Below, piece after piece: positions 42,678 to 50,952 of a stretch of 64,000 nucleotides of DNA. The notes below the pieces were generated by a model that was not told the origin of the DNA, ran no database searches, and saw only the letters and a program-made list of their open reading frames with translations. The stretch is taken from NCBI GenBank assembly GCA_040882465.1, contig JBBEBG010000035.1:1-64000 (forward strand), written 5' to 3'. Source of the stretch: Gemmatimonadota bacterium (GTDB lineage Bacteria; Gemmatimonadota; Gemmatimonadetes; Longimicrobiales; Gaopeijiaceae). The translations under genes and the position numbers were made by a program. The first letter of the stretch is position 1. Every line of letters starts with the position of its first letter.

Positions 42678-43660
42678 CGCTTTCGCGGGTCAGAAAGGAG
42701 GCCCCCATGGCCCAGCGCCTGGAGGTCGCTTCGCGTGAGCTTTTCGCCGGCGAGGAGGCGAGGGAGCACCGCGTGGAAACCGTCCGGCGACGGGCTCCGG
42801 ACGCATCCGGGGGCGCCCACGACCGGGATCCCCTCGAGGTCGGCGAGAAGAAGGAGGTGGCCGGGGTCCATCGCGAGGCCGAGGTGCTCGACACGTCCCC
42901 CCGCCCGCCGGATGCCGCGCGGAATCAGGTCGCCGGCGTCCATGATGGCCGTCTCCCCCGCGACCACCACGACCCGCGCACCGCCGGACACCTGCCTTCG
43001 AAGAACTTCGGCGAGGGCGACCTCGTCCATCGGGGCAAAGGCGGGAGGCGTCGTGGCGCACCCGAGCGCCTCCACCCGTCCGCGAATCGCTTCCCCGAGA
43101 CCTGACTCCAAATTCCCCCACGCCCCGCGGCTTCCGACGAGGACGATGCCGACCTCCTGCGGAGCGATCGGGCGGACCGAGACGATGGGGCTCGCTCCCG
43201 CGAGCGCTTCGGCCCGAGCCACCGCCTCCCAGGGGACGGCGTACGGGATGATCTTGATGGTAGCGACCCGATCGCCCGGCCGGACCACCGAATGGGTCGC
43301 GAGCGTCGCGACGGTGAACCCCTCGATCTGGTTCAAGCGGGAGAGGGCGTCGGCGTCAACCCGCAGGACCCCGAGCGCGTCGGCGTGCACGTTCACCCGT
43401 CCGGCGTGCGCGGGAGCGGCGCTCACCCCCGGTCCCAACATGACGGAGGCCACCGTCGCCGCGGCCCGGTCCTCGTGTACGTCGTCCGCCTGGAGCGCCG
43501 CGACGTAAACCGAAGCCTGACCGAGGTCGCGAAGAGTCGCGACGACCGCGTCGTCCACCTCTTGCCCCTTCCGCAGGACGCGCCGGCCGTCCGGATCGGT
43601 CATGTTGTGCGCCAGGATCTTCCCGCGCGCCTCCTCGACCGGGACGGGGCCGAACTTCAT
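42674..43660 (-). CDS. Molybdopterin-binding protein (MoeA/CinA-like)
   Basis: 328 residues from the ATG at 43660. The N-terminal part starts KFGPVPVEEARGKILAHNM and has GRRVLRKGQEVDDAVVATL, as in the MoeA-related proteins of Moco clusters. The C-terminal about 150 residues form a MoCF-biosynthesis domain (VGIVLVGSRGAWGNLESGL to VVVVAGETAIMDAGDLIPRG). It likely handles molybdopterin before or after metal insertion. In some genomes this domain is fused to a MocA-like transferase; here the two are separate with a 4-bp overlap. It also overlaps the xdhC stop. Confidence 0.85.
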   Translation of the reverse strand: MKFGPVPVEEARGKILAHNMTDPDGRRVLRKGQEVDDAVVATLRDLGQASVYVAALQADDVHEDRAAATVASVMLGPGVSAAPAHAGRVNVHADALGVLRVDADALSRLNQIEGFTVATLATHSVVRPGDRVATIKIIPYAVPWEAVARAEALAGASPIVSVRPIAPQEVGIVLVGSRGAWGNLESGLGEAIRGRVEALGCATTPPAFAPMDEVALAEVLRRQVSGGARVVVVAGETAIMDAGDLIPRGIRRAGGRVEHLGLAMDPGHLLLLADLEGIPVVGAPGCVRSPSPDGFHAVLPRLLAGEKLTRSDLQALGHGGLLSDPRKR

Positions 43661-44409
43661 CGGGGACCCCCCGCACCGTCCGCGGCCCACGCGCCATTTC
43701 GGACGGCGACGATCTCGGCCATCGTCGCGAGCGCGATCTCCTGAGGGGTGCGGGCCCCGATTTCCAGTCCAATGGGCGCATGGATCCGCCCGATCTCTTC
43801 GTCCGAGAGCCCGGCTTCCCGCAGCGCCTTCATCCGGCGTGCGTGCGTGCGCTTGGAGCCGAGGGCGCCGACATAGGGAGCGGGGCTCCGCAGCGCGGCG
43901 ACCAGCGCGGGATTGTCGAGCTTCGCGTCGTGTGTGATCACGACCACATAACTGAACTCGTCGAGCTGGAGCTGGGGGAGGACCTCGCTCGGCCACCCCA
44001 GGATGAGCTCGTCCACGTCGGGAAAGCGCTCCGGCGTCGCGAAGCGTCCCCGTGCATCCGAGACCACCACGCGAAACCCCATCTCGCGAGCGAGGCGGCC
44101 GAGGGTGATCGCGATGTGGACGGCACCGACGATCACGAGCCGGGGAGGAGGGAGGTGGACCTCGATGAAGACGCGGACGGGTCCCGCTTCGAAAACTTCC
44201 GACGCGCCCTCGCGGAGGAGTGCGGCCGTACGTTCGCGGACGCTCCGGTCCAGCGCCTCGTCCCCGAGGGTGCCGCCAAGGATCCCGCTCCGGTCCAGGA
44301 GCATCCGCGCGCCGGTTGCGCCAGGCCCCTCGATGACGGTGGCGAGCGCCGCGGGTTTTCCCTCGCGAACCTTTTCGACGAACTCTCCGAAGAGCTCGCC
44401 GGAGGTCAC
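43657..44409 (-). CDS. XdhC-family molybdenum cofactor maturation protein
   Basis: 250 residues from a GTG at 44409 that overlaps the preceding stop. An N-terminal XdhC/CoxI domain (LFGEFVEKVREGKPAALATVIEG) and a C-terminal Rossmann domain (RLVIVGAVHIAITLGRLAREMGFRVVVSD; FSYVVVITHDAKLDNPALVAAL; YVGALGSKRTHARRMKALREAG; RIHAPIGLEIGARTPQEIALA) match full-length XdhC. XdhC binds, sulfurates and inserts the cofactor into xanthine-oxidase-type enzymes, here presumably the complex encoded at 46795-51849. The stop overlaps the MoeA-like start. Confidence 0.92.
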   Translation of the reverse strand: MTSGELFGEFVEKVREGKPAALATVIEGPGATGARMLLDRSGILGGTLGDEALDRSVRERTAALLREGASEVFEAGPVRVFIEVHLPPPRLVIVGAVHIAITLGRLAREMGFRVVVSDARGRFATPERFPDVDELILGWPSEVLPQLQLDEFSYVVVITHDAKLDNPALVAALRSPAPYVGALGSKRTHARRMKALREAGLSDEEIGRIHAPIGLEIGARTPQEIALATMAEIVAVRNGAWAADGAGGPR

Positions 44410-44720
44410 CACTCGAGCGGCTCCACGAAGACCTCGATGGTGCCACCGCAGGAGAGTCCCACGGCCCACGCCTCCTCGTCGGCAACGCCGAACTTGAGGA
44501 GCTTGGGCGCGCGCGTCTTCAGCACCTCGAGTGCGGCTTCGGACACCGCGCCCTCCACGCAACCGCCGCTCACCGACCCCACCATCTTCTCCGAAGCGGT
44601 GACGGCCATCTTGGCGCCGACGGGGCGGGGAGAGGATCCGACGGTCCGGACCACCGTGGCGAGCGCGATCTCTTCGCCCGCCGCCTTCCAGGCCTCCAGG
44701 GTCGGGAGAATGTCGTTCAC
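44406..44720 (-). CDS. Short XdhC/CoxI-domain protein
   Basis: A 104-residue protein that is just the N-terminal XdhC/CoxI domain: ALATVVRTVGSSPRPVGAKM, VGSVSGGCVEGAVSEAALEVL and AVGLSCGGTIEVFVEPL. The SGGCVE and SCGG cysteines, conserved in XdhC and implicated in cofactor or sulfur binding, are both present here, whereas the following full-length XdhC lacks this arrangement. The pair may work as split partners. GTG start at 44720, 12 nt after moaA; stop overlaps the next start. Confidence 0.9.
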   Translation of the reverse strand: MNDILPTLEAWKAAGEEIALATVVRTVGSSPRPVGAKMAVTASEKMVGSVSGGCVEGAVSEAALEVLKTRAPKLLKFGVADEEAWAVGLSCGGTIEVFVEPLEW

Positions 44721-44732
44721 GGGGTCCCCAGG

Positions 44733-45824
44733 TCAGCCGCCGATACGGGACATTTCGACCCGGGGAAGGCCGACCGTGGCGCGGCTCCGGATCTCGGAAT
44801 AGCGATCGGTCCGGCGGGTCCAGATGTCGCGGATTCGATCGGCGACTTCCGTGCCGGACGCACCCGAGCGGAGGAGGTCGCGAAGGGGATGCCCCCGGCT
44901 CGCGAAAAGGCAGGTGAAAAATTCGCCGTCGGCCGTGAGGCGCGCCCGCGAGCAAGTGGCGCAGAAGGGACGAGTGACCGAGGCGATGATGCCGATCTCG
45001 CCGCCGCCGTCCAGGTAACGGTACCGCTCGGCGACTTCTCCGGCGTAGTTCGCGCCGATGGGCTCGAGGGGCCAACGCGCGTCGATCGTGTCCCGGATCT
45101 CACGCGCCGAAACCACGTCGTCGAGTTTCCATCCATTGGACGTGCCGACGTCCATGAACTCGATGAAACGCAGGATGTGGCCGGTCCCGCGAAAGTGCTC
45201 GGCCATCTTGAGAATCTGGCCTTCGTTCGTGGCCCGCTTCACCACCATGTTGACCTTGATCGGGGCGAGCCCGGCCTTCTCGGCCGCGCGAATGCCCGCG
45301 AGAACCGTCGCGACGGGGACTTCGACGTCACTCATCGCCCGGAACGCGACGTCGTCCAGCGCGTCCAGGCTCACCGTGATCCGCTGGAGGCCCGCGTCGC
45401 CGAGCGCCTTTGCCTGGCGGGCGAGGAGCGAAGCGTTCGTCGTGAGCGTGAGATCGGTGATCCCTTCGACCCCGGCCAACATGGCCACGAGCGACTCGAG
45501 CTCCCGCCGGAGCAACGGCTCTCCCCCGGTGATCCGCACCTTTTCCACTCCGAGCCCCACAAAAATGGTTACCAACCTGTGGATTTCCTCGAAGGTCAGG
45601 ATCTCTTCCTTCGGAAGGAAGGCGAACCCCGGCCCGAATACCTCCCGCGGCATGCAATACACGCAGCGGAAGTTGCACCGGTCGGTGACCGAGATGCGCA
45701 GGTCGTGGAGAGGCCGGTCGAGGGTGTCCCGTGGCTGGAGAGGCCCGGTTCCGCGGTGCGGCTGGACGGATGCCCCTCGCGTGGAAGGGCTGGCGCCGGC
45801 TCGTTCCTCATTCTTCATGTTCAT
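44733..45824 (-). CDS. moaA: GTP 3',8-cyclase (radical SAM)
   Basis: A 363-residue radical-SAM enzyme opening the molybdenum cofactor pathway. The SAM-binding cluster is DRCNFRCVYCMP, followed by VRITGGEPLLRRELESLV, TNASLLA and ITVSLDALDD. The C-terminal substrate-side cluster is RPFCATCSRARLTADGEFFTCLF. The protein ends RIGG, matching the C-terminal Gly-Gly needed for catalysis. About 35 N-terminal residues precede the family start, so the initiation site is uncertain. First gene of the minus-strand Moco operon, divergent from moaD. Confidence 0.96.
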   Translation of the reverse strand: MNMKNEERAGASPSTRGASVQPHRGTGPLQPRDTLDRPLHDLRISVTDRCNFRCVYCMPREVFGPGFAFLPKEEILTFEEIHRLVTIFVGLGVEKVRITGGEPLLRRELESLVAMLAGVEGITDLTLTTNASLLARQAKALGDAGLQRITVSLDALDDVAFRAMSDVEVPVATVLAGIRAAEKAGLAPIKVNMVVKRATNEGQILKMAEHFRGTGHILRFIEFMDVGTSNGWKLDDVVSAREIRDTIDARWPLEPIGANYAGEVAERYRYLDGGGEIGIIASVTRPFCATCSRARLTADGEFFTCLFASRGHPLRDLLRSGASGTEVADRIRDIWTRRTDRYSEIRSRATVGLPRVEMSRIGG

Positions 45825-45920
45825 GCTTTCAGAAAGGTACTCGACTCATCCCGGGGCGTACACGGGAACCGGGCCCAGGTCCCCGAGGCACTCTCCGGCT
45901 CCGTTCGGGTATGGGGTGCC

Positions 45921-46169
45921 ATGGAGGTCGAAGTCACTTTCTACGGCACGCTCGTCCAGCCGGCCGGCGGTCGGAAACAAACGGTTCGCGTCCCCGGCGA
46001 TCCGCCTACGGTCGCGGACTTGCGGGCGGCCATCGCGCGTGCGCTCCCCGCGGTCGCTCCCCAACTCCATCACGCGGCGGTGGGAATGGGGCCGGAGCTT
46101 TTCCCCGATGAGGCGATTCTCCGGCCGGATGAAGAGATTTCAATCCTCCCACCCGTGAGCGGCGGATAG
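45921..46169 (+). CDS. moaD: Molybdopterin synthase sulfur-carrier subunit
   Basis: An 82-residue ubiquitin-fold protein from the ATG at 45921. It starts EVEVTFYGTLVQPAGGRK and ends EEISILPPVSGG, with the C-terminal Gly-Gly that is thiocarboxylated and donates sulfur to precursor Z. The remaining segment PPTVADLRAAIARALP is typical. Separated by 4 nt from moaE; the pair forms the synthase heterotetramer. In the 96 bp between it and moaA I see no clear Moco-riboswitch pattern. Confidence 0.92.
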   Translation: MEVEVTFYGTLVQPAGGRKQTVRVPGDPPTVADLRAAIARALPAVAPQLHHAAVGMGPELFPDEAILRPDEEISILPPVSGG

Positions 46170-46173
46170 GCGC

Positions 46174-46656
46174 GTGGGGAATCGGATCCGGGCGGAACCC
46201 CTCTCCTTGGACGAGCTCCTCCGGGACACCGGAGGCACGGAGTCGGGTGCCCTCGTCGTTTTCGCCGGGACGGTCCGCGGCGCGGAGGAGGGGCGTGAAG
46301 TGGTGGCCCTCGAATACGACGTGCACCCTGCCATGGCGGAGCGGGTGCTGGCGGCGATCGAAGAAGAGATCGCAGGGCGCGACGGGATCGCCGCCTGCCG
46401 CATCGTGCACCGCGTGGGCGCCGTCCCCGCGGGAGAACCGAGCGTTTATGTGGTCGTGCGCGGGCGACATCGGCCCGAAGCGTTCGAGGCGGCGCGCGAA
46501 GGAATCGATCGCGTGAAGCGCGAGGCCCCGATCTGGAAGACGATTCTCCACCCGGACGGAAGCCGAACCGCCGGTCGGGAGTCGGTTCCGCTGGGTCTCG
46601 GGATTTTGCCTCGGACCCCTGCGCCATCCGCTGCGAGCGCGCGGAATCGAGGTTGA
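46174..46656 (+). CDS. moaE: Molybdopterin synthase catalytic subunit
   Basis: A 160-residue MoaE. GTG start at 46174. Conserved text: GALVVFAGTVRGAEEGREVVALEYDVH, CRIVHRVGAVPAGEPSVYVVV, and RVKREAPIWKTILHPDGS, containing the catalytic Lys and the PIWK motif. The C-terminal about 20 residues are not conserved. It uses the MoaD thiocarboxylate to make molybdopterin. Its stop overlaps the TTGACA promoter of the oxidoreductase operon. Confidence 0.94.
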   Translation: MGNRIRAEPLSLDELLRDTGGTESGALVVFAGTVRGAEEGREVVALEYDVHPAMAERVLAAIEEEIAGRDGIAACRIVHRVGAVPAGEPSVYVVVRGRHRPEAFEAAREGIDRVKREAPIWKTILHPDGSRTAGRESVPLGLGILPRTPAPSAASARNRG

Positions 46657-46682
46657 CACTTGTGAAGGGCCCACCTTAAGAT
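46653..46682 (+). promoter_or_regulatory. Strong promoter candidate for the exported molybdoenzyme operon
   Basis: Consensus TTGACA (46653-46658), 18-bp spacer, TAAGAT (46677-46682, four of six). It overlaps the moaE stop codon and lies about 110 nt before the start of the [2Fe-2S] subunit gene, leaving an untranslated leader of about 105 nt. It gives the molybdoenzyme operon its own promoter. Confidence 0.65.
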
Positions 46683-46794
46683 TGCGCCAGTGTAGCGGGA
46701 GTCTGCCCCAGCGGTTGCTGAAGTTCCAGCGATGACCGCACCGGGCCGCCCTGTGCGGCTGACCCGAAGGACTACAGCGGAGGAGGGTTGCTCG

Positions 46795-47424
46795 ATGGAA
46801 ATCCAGGAGATCCTCGTCGCGGACCGTGGTGTCTCGCGCCGATCGTTCATCAAGGGTGTCATCGCGGCAGGAGCGACCGTTTCCTCCGCCTCGTACCTCT
46901 TTCGGTCGCCGGGCACGGCATTCGCGCAGGCGGCGCAAGGGACGGTCGAGCGGCTGGTCACGTTGAACGTGAACGGGCAGGCGCGTCCCGTGGATGTCGC
47001 CCCCCAGGAGACACTCGGTACGACCCTCCGGTATAAGCTGGGTCTCACGGGGACGAAGTATGGGTGTGACAGGGCCGAATGTGGCGCATGTACCGTGCTC
47101 ATTGACGGTGCGCCCCACTATTCGTGCTCTCTCCTCACGCATCAGGTTCGCGGTCGGCAGGTCACGACCATTGAAGGTCTCGCGGCGCCGAACGGCACCC
47201 TTTCCGTGGTCCAGCAGGCGGTGCTCGAGGAAGCCGGCTTCCAGTGCGCTTTCTGCTCCTCGGGCTTCATCATGGCGATGACCGGCATGCTCAACCGGAA
47301 TCCGAATCCGACGCGCGAAGAGGCTCGCCGACACCTTTCGGGCAACCTCTGCCGGTGTGGCGACTACGATAAGATCCTCGCGAGCGCGATGCGCGCCATC
47401 GAGCTCTCGCGGGCGACCGCCTGA
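46795..47424 (+). CDS. Tat-exported [2Fe-2S] subunit of xanthine-oxidase-family hydroxylase
   Basis: 209 residues from the ATG at 46795, which has GGAGGAGGG upstream. Twin-Arg signal VSRRSFIKGVIAAGATV, cut near AFAQA. Then the plant-ferredoxin [2Fe-2S] domain (KYGCDRAECGACTVLIDG with the fourth Cys in PHYSCSLL) and the alpha-helical second [2Fe-2S] domain (FQCAFCSSGF and GNLCRCGDYDKI). All eight Cys are present. It relays electrons from the molybdenum site to the FAD subunit; its Tat signal would carry the folded complex out of the cytoplasm, as in PaoABC. Confidence 0.93.
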   Translation: MEIQEILVADRGVSRRSFIKGVIAAGATVSSASYLFRSPGTAFAQAAQGTVERLVTLNVNGQARPVDVAPQETLGTTLRYKLGLTGTKYGCDRAECGACTVLIDGAPHYSCSLLTHQVRGRQVTTIEGLAAPNGTLSVVQQAVLEEAGFQCAFCSSGFIMAMTGMLNRNPNPTREEARRHLSGNLCRCGDYDKILASAMRAIELSRATA

Positions 47425-47484
47425 GCGTAGAACCTCGCGGACGTACTTCTTGCCGGGGCGAACCCCCGAGGGAGGCATAGGACG

Positions 47485-49926
47485 ATGGCCGACTACAGGT
47501 TGATCGGGACTAGCCAGGCGCCGAAGGACCTGGTCGCGAAGATCACCGGAAGAGCCAGATACGCCGAGGACTACCGGGTGGACGGGATGGTCTTCGCGAA
47601 GCTCCTCTTGAGTCCCGTGCCGAATGGCCGGGTGACACGCCTGGACGTGAGCCGCGCCCTCGAGGTCCCTGGGGTGCTCGGCGTGTTGACTCCGGACGAC
47701 CTCGAACCACAGGAAGGAACGGGCGAACCCCTCCTGGCCAGCGAGCCCAAGTACCAGGGTCAGCCGCTCGCCGCCGTGGCCGCGGTGGACGAGACAGCAG
47801 CGGCGGAAGGGGTTGCCGCCATCGTGCTCGAGATCGAGCGGAAGCCCTTCGTGCTCGATCCGATCGAATCCCTCCGCCCGGGTGGTCCCAACTCATGGGA
47901 GATCCCGAACGAGGAGGACCCCGAGGGTCCGTTGCTGTCCGTGAACAGCTTCGAGGGCTTCGGAATGGCTGAGATCAAGTGGTCCGAAGCCGACATCGCG
48001 GCGCTCGAGGGCGATACCTTCCCGGAGGGGGAGTTCCCCGGCGCCACCGGCTTCGAGAAGGGCGACCTCGCGGATGCCTTTGCCCGGTCCGCGGTGATCG
48101 TCGAGCAACCGATCGTTTACGCCTCGCACTCGCACCACCCGATGGAGCCCAGAAGCTCCATGGCTTACTGGCAGGGCGGGAAGTGCTTCGTGCATTGCTC
48201 CACGCAGAGCACCGCGCGGACCGCTCGGAGCTACGCGGGCCGGCTCGGGCTCGAAGAGGCCGATCTCGTCCTCATCAGTCCCTTCGTCGGCGGTGGGTTC
48301 GGGAGCAAGATCGGGGGAAGCGTCACCGACCTGATTCCCGCGCACCTCTCCCGGAAGATCAATCGCCCGGTCATGCTCCGCGTGTCCCGCGACGAGGAGA
48401 CCTACTTCGGGCGGGCCCGTCCCGGACTCCAGGGGTGGGTGAAGATGGGATTCCGCGCGGACGGAAGGGTCCTCGCGGTGGACCTCCTCGTGATCCAGGA
48501 GAATGGTCCGTACGGGCGCCAGGGGGACATGGGGCAGGCCGGAAACGTCACCTCCCTGATTCTCCAGCCCGAGGCCATGCGCCATCGGGCGATCGCGGTC
48601 CTGACGAACACGCCGCCAAAGTCAGCCCAGCGTGGCCCCGGTGGCGCGCAGGTTGTTCCCATGATCACGACGGTCCTGGAGATGGGCGCGAAGCAGCTCG
48701 GCGTGGACCGGGTGGACATGATGCTCCTGAACGCGCCCGAGAACCGGGCTGCCTTCGGGGGCGGAAACGCCCGCGTCTCGACGGCCTTCGTCCGCGAAGC
48801 GATCCAGATGGGCCGCGAGCAATTCAATTGGGATCAGAAGCGGAACCTCAGCGGCCAGGTGAACGGGAGCAAGGTGACGGGGGTCGGTCTCTCCCTGAGC
48901 TCCTACGTCGCGGGAAGCTCAGGAATGGACGGGCTCGTCGTGATCCGCCCGGATGGAAGCGTGACGATCCACTCCGGAATCGGAAATCTCGGCACCCACT
49001 CGGTTTTCGACACCGGGATGGCGGCGGCAGAGGTACTCGGAGTGAATTGGGACGAAGTGCAGTACGTCTGGGGTGACTCGAGCCAGGGGCTCCCCTGGAG
49101 TTCTTCGCAGTCGGGCAGCCAGACGACGCACGCCCATACCCGCGCGAACTGGGCCGCGGGCCACGACGCCCTCCGGAAGCTCCAGGAGATCGCGGCGCGC
49201 GATCTCGGCGGGAATCCGGGCGACTACACGGTGGATGGCCGCCGTGTCTTCCGCGCCAGCAGCCCGTCGGTCGGGATGACTTTCGCGCAGGCGGCGCAAC
49301 GCGCCATCGCGCTCGGGGGGCGGTACGACGGCCACGAGCTCCCCGAGGACATCAACTCGATGACGGTCGCCACGGTCCAGACCCACCTGGTCGGGCAGGG
49401 GCTGATCGGCGTTGCGCGGGACACCTATGGCGGTCAGGGATCCGTCTGGTCCAGCACCGTCTCCTTCGCTGTCGTGGAGGTGGACCGGGAGACGGGAGTC
49501 ATCGAGGTGAAGGAAATGCTCACCGTCGGCGATGTCGGAACGATCCTCAATCCGCGAAGCCTCAACGCTCAGATCAACGGCGGGGTGCTCCAGGGGATGA
49601 GCGCCGCCCGATTCGAGCACTGGGCATTCGATCCGCGGTGGGGCGTCAACCAGAACAAGGGCTTCCATTCGGTGAAGCCCTTTTCGATCCTCGACGTTCC
49701 GGAGCAGATGACGGCGATGGCGGTCAACATCGCGGACGACCAGACTCCCGTGGGTTCGCGAGGCGTCGGGGAGCCGCCCGTAGGGGGAGGCGCCGGCGCG
49801 ATCGTCTCGGCTGTCTACGACGCCATCGGCGTACCGATCTACCGCACGCCGCTCACGCCGGACAAGATTTTGAATGCCATCGAAGGTGGTGCCACGGGTT
49901 ATACCACCCTCCAGACCCACGTCTGA
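47485..49926 (+). CDS. Molybdopterin-binding subunit of xanthine-oxidase-family hydroxylase
   Basis: An 813-residue catalytic subunit. Starts with the a/b hammerhead domain (APKDLVAKITGRARYAEDY) and continues with cofactor-binding segments: VGGGFGSKIGGSVTDLIPAHLSRK, RGPGGAQVVPMITTVLEMGAKQLG, LSLSSYVAGSSGMDGLVV, and the active-site Glu in SRGVGEPPVGGGAGAIVSAV. It lacks its own Tat signal, so it must be exported together with the small subunit. Substrate is unknown; the family hydroxylates aldehydes, purines or aromatic N-heterocycles. The about 55-residue insertion at 130-190 is rich in acidic residues and unusual. Confidence 0.92.
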   Translation: MADYRLIGTSQAPKDLVAKITGRARYAEDYRVDGMVFAKLLLSPVPNGRVTRLDVSRALEVPGVLGVLTPDDLEPQEGTGEPLLASEPKYQGQPLAAVAAVDETAAAEGVAAIVLEIERKPFVLDPIESLRPGGPNSWEIPNEEDPEGPLLSVNSFEGFGMAEIKWSEADIAALEGDTFPEGEFPGATGFEKGDLADAFARSAVIVEQPIVYASHSHHPMEPRSSMAYWQGGKCFVHCSTQSTARTARSYAGRLGLEEADLVLISPFVGGGFGSKIGGSVTDLIPAHLSRKINRPVMLRVSRDEETYFGRARPGLQGWVKMGFRADGRVLAVDLLVIQENGPYGRQGDMGQAGNVTSLILQPEAMRHRAIAVLTNTPPKSAQRGPGGAQVVPMITTVLEMGAKQLGVDRVDMMLLNAPENRAAFGGGNARVSTAFVREAIQMGREQFNWDQKRNLSGQVNGSKVTGVGLSLSSYVAGSSGMDGLVVIRPDGSVTIHSGIGNLGTHSVFDTGMAAAEVLGVNWDEVQYVWGDSSQGLPWSSSQSGSQTTHAHTRANWAAGHDALRKLQEIAARDLGGNPGDYTVDGRRVFRASSPSVGMTFAQAAQRAIALGGRYDGHELPEDINSMTVATVQTHLVGQGLIGVARDTYGGQGSVWSSTVSFAVVEVDRETGVIEVKEMLTVGDVGTILNPRSLNAQINGGVLQGMSAARFEHWAFDPRWGVNQNKGFHSVKPFSILDVPEQMTAMAVNIADDQTPVGSRGVGEPPVGGGAGAIVSAVYDAIGVPIYRTPLTPDKILNAIEGGATGYTTLQTHV

Positions 49927-49949
49927 CCAGGGAGTAGAGGAGAGCGACC

Positions 49950-50951
49950 ATGGGCGAGATTCGGGACATGATGGGAACGTTCGAGCTCTATCAGCCGATG
50001 GAGCTCGATGGGGCCCTCGACCTCCTGCGGCGCCATGGATCCGATGCTTGGGTCCTGGGGGGGGGATTGGACACCTTCGGTTGGCTCAAGGACCGCGCGA
50101 AGTCCACCCCTGTCGTGGTGGACTTGGGAGGGATCGCCGAGCTGCGCGGGATCCAGGTCAATGAAGACGGAGTCCGGATCGGGGGACTGACGAGTGTCTG
50201 GGACGTCGCCACGCACCCGGACATCGCGACCCGCTTTCCGGTACTGGCTCGGTCCGCCGAGTCGGTCGCGACGCCACAGATCCGCACGCAGGGAACGATC
50301 GGCGGGAACGTGGCGCAGGATACCCGGTGCTGGTACTACCGGAGCGGTTGGCCCTGCTATCGCGCCGGCGGCAATACCTGTTACGCCAACGCGCCGGGCG
50401 CCCTCAATCGCGAGCACGCGCTCTTCGAGTCGAGCCGTTGCGTCGCCGTCACTCCGTCCGACGTCGCCACGGCCCTGGTCGCTCTCGACGCTGAGATGGA
50501 GATCCGGACTGTGGGCGGAACGAAGTCGGTGCGGGCGCGCGATTTCTTCATCGGCCCCGCCATTGATATCCGCCGGATGACCGCGCTCGGATCCGACGAG
50601 ATCCTCACGGCGATCACGATCCCGAACACCTGGGCGAGCAAGCCCGCCTATTACGAGAAAGTCCAGGACCGGAAGTCCTGGGACTTCGCCCTCGCAAACG
50701 TGGCCTCGGTCCTCGACGTGCAGGGAGGAGTGATCCAGGATGCCAGGATCGTGGTCGGCGGTGTCGCCGCACGGCCTCTTCGCATGGAACGGGTGGAGAG
50801 CGCCATTCGTGGACGGGCGATCAACGAAGCGACGCTCGAGGAGGCGGGACGGCTCGCGGTTCAGGGTGCGCGTCCTCTCCAGTACAATGCGTACAAGATC
50901 GCCCTCACGCGGAATCTCGTGAAGCGGGCGATTCGGGAGGCCAGCGCCTAG
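49950..50951 (+). CDS. FAD-binding subunit with Cys-rich (probable [4Fe-4S]) insertion
   Basis: A 333-residue CoxM/XdhB-type FAD subunit: LGGGLDTFGWLKDRAK and TQGTIGGNVAQD for FAD, then a Cys-rich insertion RCWYYRSGWPCYRAGGNTCYA with a fourth Cys in FESSRCVAV (C127, C136, C144, C164). This resembles the [4Fe-4S] loop of 4-hydroxybenzoyl-CoA reductase HcrB, absent from ordinary xanthine dehydrogenases. An extra cluster between FAD and the outside would suit electron delivery to the membrane cytochrome b encoded next. No signal peptide, so export relies on the Tat partner. Confidence 0.9.
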   Translation: MGEIRDMMGTFELYQPMELDGALDLLRRHGSDAWVLGGGLDTFGWLKDRAKSTPVVVDLGGIAELRGIQVNEDGVRIGGLTSVWDVATHPDIATRFPVLARSAESVATPQIRTQGTIGGNVAQDTRCWYYRSGWPCYRAGGNTCYANAPGALNREHALFESSRCVAVTPSDVATALVALDAEMEIRTVGGTKSVRARDFFIGPAIDIRRMTALGSDEILTAITIPNTWASKPAYYEKVQDRKSWDFALANVASVLDVQGGVIQDARIVVGGVAARPLRMERVESAIRGRAINEATLEEAGRLAVQGARPLQYNAYKIALTRNLVKRAIREASA

Positions 50952-50952
50952 T

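Noticed and set aside
45825-45920. Moco riboswitch upstream of moaA
   Set aside because: Some GC-rich pairing exists, but I could not match the conserved Moco RNA core in 96 bp.
46732-46794. Upstream ATG (46732) for the [2Fe-2S] subunit
   Set aside because: It would put 21 extra residues before the Tat signal, and the GGAGGAGGG belongs to the ATG at 46795.
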